Below, piece after piece: positions 57,829 to 64,000 of a stretch of 64,000 nt of DNA. The stretch is from Sodalis sp. Psp. Its GTDB lineage: Bacteria; Pseudomonadota; Gammaproteobacteria; Enterobacterales; Enterobacteriaceae. Every line of letters begins with the position of its first letter. The first letter of the stretch is position 1. The stretch is from assembly GCA_024648745.1 (NCBI GenBank), contig JAHCVB010000001.1:124001-188000 (forward strand), in the 5' to 3' direction. A program made the translations under genes and the position numbers. The notes under the pieces are model-generated. The model worked only from the letters and a program-made list of their open reading frames with translations. It made no database searches and had not been told where the DNA came from.

Positions 57829-58785
57829 TCATGTTCGAGAGTTATTTAAGAGTCGCCAGCCGAAGCCGAAATAATTACGAGCGCTCACTACATCATTCGC
57901 AATTTGCCGCGCTAACTCATCCAAGGAAGCAAATCGTTGTTCATTACGCACTTTCGCACGTATTACCACTTCTATATGACAACCGTACAGATTCATGGTC
58001 ACATCTAGCAAATGCACTTCCAGCCACTGACGCACTCCAGTTACCGTAGGTCGCGTGCCTATATTCGCCACTCCAAGCAAAGGCTGAGCAGCAATGCCGT
58101 AAACCTCCACAGCATATACACCGTTTATCGGTGCTTGCCGCCCCCTTAACGATACGTTAGCGGTAGGAAAGCCGATAGCTTTCCCACGCGCATCGCCGTG
58201 CACCACACGTCCGGAAATACGATATGGGTGGCCCAGCAACATTTCTGCCTCCACTAACAGGTCTTGCGCCAGAGCCTCACGCACGGCGGTGCTACTGATG
58301 CGCCGGCCGCCCTCAGTGTAAGTCATGATGCTCATGACCTCAAACCCAGCCTCTTTACCAACCTGCAATAGTAGATCGAAATCGCCTTGACGTTGAGCAC
58401 CGAAACGGAAGTCATCTCCTACACCAATAACGCGTACTTCCAGCTTCTTCACCAACAGATCTGAAACGAACGTGCGAGCACTGAGTGCGGCGAAACCTTT
58501 GTCAAAGGTAACACATAATATCGCATCCACACCGGCAGCTGCCAGGTATTTCACCTTATCCCGCAACCGTGTTAACCGTGCAGGCGCCACTGCGCCGGCA
58601 AAATACTCTTGTGGATGCGGTTCGAAAATCATCATCATCACCGGCAGACCGCGGCGGCGACCTTCAGCCTGTAATGCTGCTAAAAGCGCTTGGTGCCCAC
58701 GATGAAAGCCATCAAAATTGCCGATGGTGAGCACGCACCTATGGTGACGTGGTTGTAGATTATGTATGCCGCGAATAAGCTGCAT
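57829..58785 (-). CDS. ribF: Bifunctional riboflavin kinase / FAD synthetase
   Basis: Makes FMN from riboflavin and then FAD. It is 318 residues (E. coli 313). The N-terminal FAD synthetase domain has the nucleotidyl-transferase motifs VLTIGNFDGFHRGHQALL and GVGDDFRFGAQRQGDF, and GGRRISSTAVREAL; the C-terminal kinase domain has GRVVHGDARGKAIGFPTANV and GVYAVEV, LLGVANIGTRPTV, LEVHLLD. The frame is open 27 codons upstream; ATG 58785 begins the family MQLIRGIHN. The tail (GWRLLNNSRT) runs a few residues past the family end. It neighbours ileS and lspA in the conserved order. Confidence 0.95.
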   Translation of the reverse strand: MQLIRGIHNLQPRHHRCVLTIGNFDGFHRGHQALLAALQAEGRRRGLPVMMMIFEPHPQEYFAGAVAPARLTRLRDKVKYLAAAGVDAILCVTFDKGFAALSARTFVSDLLVKKLEVRVIGVGDDFRFGAQRQGDFDLLLQVGKEAGFEVMSIMTYTEGGRRISSTAVREALAQDLLVEAEMLLGHPYRISGRVVHGDARGKAIGFPTANVSLRGRQAPINGVYAVEVYGIAAQPLLGVANIGTRPTVTGVRQWLEVHLLDVTMNLYGCHIEVVIRAKVRNEQRFASLDELARQIANDVVSARNYFGFGWRLLNNSRT

Positions 58786-59128
58786 AGCCTGCTCAAGACA
58801 CCTAAGACAGTGGAAACCATAAAAATTATACCTCATACATTGGCCAAGATTAACTTGTGATTTCAATCTTTAGTATTACTGAGTGAAGAAAACCGCACTT
58901 ATTTCATTCCTGTCGAAGTTACTTTTTTCGAAAAAGACTTTATTTACTCGGTAAAATCTGGGAAAATTTCATATTAATTAGTTGTATAAAAGATAGCACG
59001 CGTTAAGCGAAGCTTATTTTACCATTCTAACTGTGACATATTGACACATATGGCTAACGGGCATCCCCTCAACCTCTTTATCTTTAAATTATTTTTAGCT
59101 AGTTACGAACAAGCTTAGGAGTTGAACT
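58786..59128. other. Divergent promoter region ribF/rpsT
   Basis: A 343-bp gap, AT-rich at 58920-58990, that should hold promoters for rpsT and for ribF-ileS-lspA. No near-consensus pair was placed. The rpsT ribosome site TAGGAGTTGAAC is at its end. Confidence 0.45.
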
Positions 59129-59392
59129 TTGGCTAATATCAAATCAGCTAAGAAGCGTGCAGTGCAATCTGAAAAGCATCGTCAGCACAATGCTAGTCGA
59201 CGCTCCATGATGCGCACTTTTGTTAAGAAAGTTTACTCAGCTATTGCTGCTGGCGATAAAGTAGCTGCACAGGATGCGTTTTCTGCCATGCAACCGATTG
59301 TTGATCGTCAGGCCAGTAAAGGAGTGATCCACAAAAATAAAGCTGCACGTCATAAATCAAATTTAATCTCACAAATTAACGCTATGCAGTAA
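59129..59392 (+). CDS. rpsT: 30S ribosomal protein S20
   Basis: A small subunit protein that binds 16S rRNA early in assembly. It is 87 residues as in E. coli, basic and helical: [56 protein letters not shown]. The start is TTG at 59129, the same weak start that E. coli rpsT uses and that allows autogenous control. A 6-bp hairpin (TGCTTT/AAAGCA at about 59408-59426) follows the stop without a clear T run. It is divergent from ribF, as in E. coli. Confidence 0.96.
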   Translation: MANIKSAKKRAVQSEKHRQHNASRRSMMRTFVKKVYSAIAAGDKVAAQDAFSAMQPIVDRQASKGVIHKNKAARHKSNLISQINAMQ

Positions 59393-60094
59393 TCTCTGTC
59401 ATCGCCGTGCTTTAGTTAAGAAAGCATGAGTTATTTTACCTGTAATGGCGCAGTTTATGTTAAACGCAAAGTCACAAACTTGTTTTGTTAAAGTAATTTT
59501 TGCTAAATTGCTATTGCTGTGAAATATACGGGTTGTTGATGAAATATTGACATGATAAACCCGATGCTACACAATACTGTCACTGTGGTTTGCTAAATAG
59601 ATGATGGCAAGCAACTGGGTTGACCTGAACTTTGAACTTAACTGACGTAACAATGAACAAATTAGTATACTTCATTAATATAGCGTCCTTAAGTACTAAG
59701 CATATTAAATAAGAATATTAAAATAGCTAATGCTAGCAAAAGATTTCAGACCGGTTGGCATACAAGCTTCGAAGAAGCAAAGGCTTGATGGAGGTAAACA
59801 GACTATAAATCATAGTTGATCCTCCAAAACAACAATGATAGCGAGAAATGCTGCCTGTTCGCCTTCAGTAGTTCGCATTTTATTCCAGGCTGATAGCCAG
59901 AAAACATTATATCCAAGCCGTTATGGATAATCAATGTTATGCTTCGTCAGAGAGAATAGATTATGCTTTTATACGGCAGGAATCAGTACGGAAATATATA
60001 GAAGCACATCCTTAAATGCTGCAGTGCTGCGCTGCTACTATAGAGCCCCAAGTAAAGGCCGGAAAGATAGTTTTATTACTCACGCTCCCTTTTA
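59393..60094. other. 0.7-kb spacer between rpsT and dnaJ
   Basis: E. coli has nhaA/nhaR and insertion sequences in this interval; no part of them is recognisable and no frame of note exists. Confidence 0.45.
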
Positions 60095-61207
60095 TTAAAG
60101 GGTCAAATCATCAAAGAACTTTTTCACGCCGTCGAGAAATCGTTTCGAACGTGGACTATTTTGATCGCCGCTCGGTCCGCCGAAGCTTTCCTCTAACTCC
60201 CGGATCAGCTGTTTCTGCCGCTCGTTAAGCTTCACAGGTGTTTCCACCACTACCCTGCATAGCAAATCACCTTGATTACCTCCTCGCACCGGTTTTACAC
60301 CTTTACCCCGTACACGAAATAGTTTTCCGGTCTGTGTCTCCGCTGGCACTTTTAGCTTAACCCGACCGCCGAGCGTCGGCACTTCGATCTCACCACCTAG
60401 AACCGCCATGGTGAAATTAATTGGCACTTCACAGTAAAGATTGTTCTCTTCACGTTCAAAGATAGGGTGTTTACATACCTGGACCTGTACATACAGATCC
60501 CCGGCGGGTGCCCCATGTTCGCCCGCTTCACCTTCACCTGACAGGCGTATGCGATCGCCAGTATTGACACCAGCTGGGATTTTCACCGACAAAGTCTTGA
60601 ATTTCTCTACTCGGCCATGGCCACGGCATTTGTTGCAGATTTCTTTAGTGATCTTGCCCTGTCCCTGACAAGTAGGACAAGTCTGCTGCACGGCAAAGAA
60701 TCCCTGACGCATCTGCACTTGTCCTTGGCCGTGACAGGTTGAACAAGTAACGACAGACGTGCCAGGTTTGGCACCGTTGCCACGACAGACATCGCATTCA
60801 TCCAATGCTGGGATGCGGATTTCACGAGTTATACCACGTACCGCTTCCTCGAGGGAAAGTTCCATGTTATATCGTAAATCTGCGCCGCGGCTGGTGCGTT
60901 GGCGCCGGCCGCCACCGAAGATGTCGCCAAAGACATCACCGAAAATATCACTGAAATCTGCACCGCTACTGACGCCGCTCTGTTCAAAGGCTGCATGACC
61001 ATATTGATCGTAGGCGGCGCGTTTTTGCGTATCGGCCAGCACTTCGTAGGCTTCTTTGATCTCTTTAAATTTCGATTCAGCTGCGGCATTCCCTGGGTTA
61101 CGATCCGGGTGGAATTTTATCGCCAGACGTTTATAGGCCTTTTTGATTTCACGCTCGCCCGCATTTCGGGAAATGCCTAAAATCTCATAGTAGTCTGATT
61201 TCGCCAT
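60095..61207 (-). CDS. dnaJ: Chaperone DnaJ (Hsp40)
   Basis: Co-chaperone that delivers unfolded proteins to DnaK and stimulates its ATPase. It is 370 residues (E. coli 376). The J-domain has the HPD tripeptide in [11 protein letters not shown] (about residues 33-35); a Gly/Phe region ([14 protein letters not shown]) follows; then four zinc-binding repeats [24 protein letters not shown] and CNKCRGHG (about 134-200); then the C-terminal substrate domains to FFDDLTL. It lies 76 bp after dnaK and is presumably cotranscribed from the heat-shock promoter. Confidence 0.97.
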   Translation of the reverse strand: MAKSDYYEILGISRNAGEREIKKAYKRLAIKFHPDRNPGNAAAESKFKEIKEAYEVLADTQKRAAYDQYGHAAFEQSGVSSGADFSDIFGDVFGDIFGGGRRQRTSRGADLRYNMELSLEEAVRGITREIRIPALDECDVCRGNGAKPGTSVVTCSTCHGQGQVQMRQGFFAVQQTCPTCQGQGKITKEICNKCRGHGRVEKFKTLSVKIPAGVNTGDRIRLSGEGEAGEHGAPAGDLYVQVQVCKHPIFEREENNLYCEVPINFTMAVLGGEIEVPTLGGRVKLKVPAETQTGKLFRVRGKGVKPVRGGNQGDLLCRVVVETPVKLNERQKQLIRELEESFGGPSGDQNSPRSKRFLDGVKKFFDDLTL

Positions 61208-61283
61208 AGTCGTCTCTTTCTGCCCTTAATCAACATGCTTGCACGAGCTAAGAATTACCCCAATACCAGTTCCTGTAGGATGA

Positions 61284-63170
61284 TTATTTTTTGTCTTTAA
61301 CTTCTTCGAACTCGGCATCAACTACATCGTCATCTGCTTTAGTGTTGCCGTTTGCGCTGCCTTCGCCCGTGGCCTGAACCTGTTGCTGTGCCTGGATCAG
61401 TGCTTGCATTTTCGCTTCGATATCAATTTTATCTTCGCCTTTCAGAGCGGTATCCAGATTCTTTAACGCGTTCTCGATAGTGGACTTGTCGTTGGCTGGT
61501 AGTTTATCGCCCGTGTCTTCCAACTGTTTACGGGTATTGTGTAGCAGACGATCTGCCTGATTTCGAGTCTGCACCAGCTCCTCAAATTTACGATCGGATT
61601 CGGCGTTGGCTTCTGCTTCCTGCACCATCTTCTGAATTTCCTCTTCGCTTAGACCTGAGGATGCTTTGATGGTTATCTTCTGTTCGCGACCACTGTTTTT
61701 GTCCTTAGCGGAGACGTGCAGAATACCGTCAGCATCGATATCAAACGTCACTTCAATTTGCGGCGTACCACGCATGGCCGGTGCGATGCCGTCTAAATTG
61801 AACTGTCCTAGGGATTTATTGTCGCTAGCGCGTTTACGTTCACCCTGCAGTACATGGACAGTCACAGCGGACTGGTTGTCTTCCGCAGTAGAAAATACTT
61901 GACTGTGCTTAGTCGGGATCGTGGTGTTTTTGGAAATCAGTGGTGTCATAACGCTACCCATGGTTTCGATACCCAGAGACAGTGGAGTGACATCCAACAA
62001 CAGAACATCTTTTACGTCGCCGGCCAGCACACCACCCTGAATTGCGGCACCAATCGCCACCGCTTCATCCGGGTTGACATCTTTACGTGGTTCTTTGCCG
62101 AAGAAGTCAGAAACTTTTCTATGCACCAACGGCATACGGGTCTGACCGCCTACTAGAATTACATCTTTAATATCAGAAACCGACAGGCCAGCATCCTTCA
62201 GCGCCACCTTCACGGGTTCTAGCGTGCGGTTGACTAGTTCTTCCACAAGAGACTCCAGTTTGGCGCGCGTCACCTTCAGGTTCATGTGTTTTGGACCGGT
62301 GGCATCAGCTGTAATGTAAGGTAAATTAACGTCGGTCTGTTGCGCAGAGGACAACTCGATTTTCGCTTTCTCGGCAGCCTCCTTTAGACGCTGCATCGCC
62401 AACGGATCGTTGCGTAGGTCAATACCCTGATCTTTCTTGAACTCTCCCACCAAGTAGTTGATCAGGCGACTGTCGAAGTCTTCACCACCAAGATGGGTGT
62501 CACCATTAGTAGCTAATACCTCAAAGGTTTTTTCGCCGTCGACATCGTCAATTTCAATAATTGAAATATCAAAGGTACCGCCACCTAGGTCATAAACTGC
62601 GATAGTACGATTGCCTGTTTCTTTATCCATACCATAGGCCAGCGCAGCGGCGGTCGGTTCATTGATGATACGTTTTACATCCAAACCAGAGACACGGCCA
62701 GCGTCCTTGGTTGCTTGGCGCTGCGTATCGTTAAAATAGGCCGGAACGGTAATAACTGCTTCAGTGACCGGTTCGCCCAGATAATCTTCCGCGGTCTTTT
62801 TCATTTTTTTTAGAATTTCAGCGGAAATCTGCGGGGGCGCCATTTTTTGGCCTTTGACATCCACCCAAGCATCACCATTATCGGATGAGATGATTTTGTA
62901 CGGCATGATACTTACATCCCTCTGGACCTCTTCATCTTGAAAACGACGGCCAATTAGACGTTTGATAGCGAACAATGTATTCTGCGGGTTAGTGACGGAC
63001 TGACGTTTAGCCGGTTGGCCAACTAGAATTTCATCATCCTGAGTATAGGCAATGATAGAAGGAGTAGTACGATCACCTTCGCTATTTTCAAGTACGCGAG
63101 GTTTGCTACCTTCGATAATTGCAATGCAGGAGTTGGTCGTACCCAAGTCGATACCAATGATTTTTCCCAT
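61284..63170 (-). CDS. dnaK: Chaperone DnaK (Hsp70)
   Basis: ATP-dependent chaperone; core of the DnaK-DnaJ-GrpE system. It is 628 residues (E. coli 638). The ATPase domain has [15 protein letters not shown] at the start, [14 protein letters not shown] and [13 protein letters not shown] (phosphate loops), and [14 protein letters not shown]; the linker is [15 protein letters not shown]; the substrate-binding domain and lid follow, and the acidic tail ends [10 protein letters not shown]. It is ten residues shorter than E. coli, mainly in the flexible Gly/Ala tail. ATG 63170 follows GTGGAGATGTTTAG. A sigma-32-like promoter lies 48 bp upstream. Confidence 0.98.
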   Translation of the reverse strand: MGKIIGIDLGTTNSCIAIIEGSKPRVLENSEGDRTTPSIIAYTQDDEILVGQPAKRQSVTNPQNTLFAIKRLIGRRFQDEEVQRDVSIMPYKIISSDNGDAWVDVKGQKMAPPQISAEILKKMKKTAEDYLGEPVTEAVITVPAYFNDTQRQATKDAGRVSGLDVKRIINEPTAAALAYGMDKETGNRTIAVYDLGGGTFDISIIEIDDVDGEKTFEVLATNGDTHLGGEDFDSRLINYLVGEFKKDQGIDLRNDPLAMQRLKEAAEKAKIELSSAQQTDVNLPYITADATGPKHMNLKVTRAKLESLVEELVNRTLEPVKVALKDAGLSVSDIKDVILVGGQTRMPLVHRKVSDFFGKEPRKDVNPDEAVAIGAAIQGGVLAGDVKDVLLLDVTPLSLGIETMGSVMTPLISKNTTIPTKHSQVFSTAEDNQSAVTVHVLQGERKRASDNKSLGQFNLDGIAPAMRGTPQIEVTFDIDADGILHVSAKDKNSGREQKITIKASSGLSEEEIQKMVQEAEANAESDRKFEELVQTRNQADRLLHNTRKQLEDTGDKLPANDKSTIENALKNLDTALKGEDKIDIEAKMQALIQAQQQVQATGEGSANGNTKADDDVVDAEFEEVKDKK

Positions 63171-63218
63171 CTAAACATCTCCACTAAAATTTCAATTTTT
63201 GCTGTAGTCATAAACATG

Positions 63219-63246
63219 ATATGCGGCCGAAAATGAGCTTTTCAAG
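63219..63246 (-). promoter_or_regulatory. Sigma-32 type promoter of dnaKJ
   Basis: Read on the minus strand: CTTGAAA (63240-63246), 13-bp spacer, CCGCATAT (63219-63226), close to the heat-shock consensus CTTGAAA-N13/15-CCCCATNT, about 50 bp before the dnaK start. Confidence 0.85.
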
Positions 63247-64000
63247 TTTCGTTGCCCAATATTTCCCAAGTTCAATAAACGCTGGATGCAAATACGTTGG
63301 ATGAAAATTAAGATGGGGGCATGGCGGCATGCATCAAGGGGCAAAAGTAAAAAAATCCAGCAGATGATGCTGTATTTCACTAGGTGTGTATTTTTAACCT
63401 TTGTAGCGCGACGATTTTATTGGTAGAAGTGGTCTTAGCGTTTCGTCTGATCCTTAGTGGTCGTTACAGCACCGCTTGGATCTACTCAGTAGTGTCAAAG
63501 TACATAGTTCAGATACGCCAGAAACAAAAATTTTAGCACGATGCTTTGTCGGAGTGGCTTTCATCAGACGGTCACCATTATCGGAATCAAACCTCCAAAT
63601 AGGATAGGTGGGAGCCATGGTTTAGTGCAATCGACCATCTGTCTGTGAGTTCTCTGTGAATAGCGTCGTCGATTTTAGTCTCAGTTGCCATAGTGGTGTA
63701 GAAAGAAAAGAAATGAGACACTGGCTGATAAATTTAACAAAACGCTAACAGAACTAGGGAAATGTAACAATGCAGTTTTGATCAATCTTGTCTCAGACGA
63801 ATATTGCCAAGCTGTGGCAGGCTGAGCATTAAGGAAGACTCGTTAAGTCGAGGTTCCTGATCGAAAAAACAGTAGCTATGGTGACTAATCTAACTTTGAT
63901 AATATCGAAGCACTATCGAAGCACTAACGCAGCTGGAACAGTTGCAAGTGTTCAATGCTGACAGATACCATTTTAATATCGCTGACTCTGGAAAATGAGT
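63247..64000. other. Spacer upstream of dnaK to window end
   Basis: No recognised gene or long frame. The enteric neighbours upstream of dnaK (satP/mog region) cannot be read. The gene beyond may lie outside the window. Confidence 0.45.

Overview
The window looks like part of a shrinking, Sodalis-allied gammaproteobacterial endosymbiont chromosome (order Enterobacterales). Nearly every protein can be read side by side with its E. coli counterpart, and E. coli-type gene neighbourhoods survive (cysK-ptsH-ptsI-crr; zipA-ligA; gltX with tRNA-Ala/Val/Lys; coaA-tRNAs-tufB-secE-nusG-rplKAJL-rpoBC; rsmE-gshB-ruvX-yggS-proC-yggT; trmB-mutY-yggX-mltC-tRNA-Phe; carB-carA-dapB-ispH-lspA-ileS-ribF-rpsT-dnaJ-dnaK). 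Many members of those neighbourhoods are missing or survive only as relics. About 41 intact genes cover roughly 46 of 64 kb; the rest is long, AT-richer spacer without recognisable genes. I saw no insertion sequences, prophage or CRISPR. Base composition is moderate, unlike very old AT-rich symbionts, and resembles younger nested or replaced symbionts such as the gamma symbionts of mealybugs. That host assignment is inference.

Layout. 0.7-4.7 kb: PTS sugar-uptake genes and cysteine synthase (minus strand). 5.7-8.3 kb: zipA relic and DNA ligase. 9.5-12.8 kb: nucleoside transporter nupC, tRNA-Ala, gltX, tRNA-Val and tRNA-Lys. 13.4-28.8 kb: pantothenate kinase, a tRNA operon leading into tufB, and the secE-nusG / ribosomal protein / RNA polymerase cluster. 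29-36.4 kb: tRNA-Leu, sodA, glyQS, an AI-2E-family membrane protein and the small heat-shock pair ibpA/ibpB. 37-46.5 kb: gshB, ruvX, yggS, yggT, trmB, mutY, yggX, mltC and tRNA-Phe. 47-58.8 kb: carAB, dapB, ispH, lspA, ileS, ribF. 59-63.2 kb: rpsT, dnaJ, dnaK.

Together the genes give core transcription, translation and proteostasis, plus selected biosynthesis: cysteine, glutathione, carbamoyl phosphate, diaminopimelate/lysine, isoprenoids, CoA and flavin cofactors. The sigma-32-type promoters of dnaK and ibpA are still clear, so the heat-shock response seems conserved.

I found no new defence, mobile or biosynthetic system. The notable signals are about genome decay: several conserved genes have lost their ancestral stop codon and run into the next gene or spacer (glyQ into glyS, rplJ, carA, carB, glyS); a 72-bp duplication of ileS codons sits just upstream of ileS and forms a small leader reading frame; two tRNAs carry changes at near-universal T-loop positions; four of eight tRNA genes have an encoded 3' CCA altered by exactly one base; and relics of zipA, proC, rsmE and a tRNA-Tyr can still be read.
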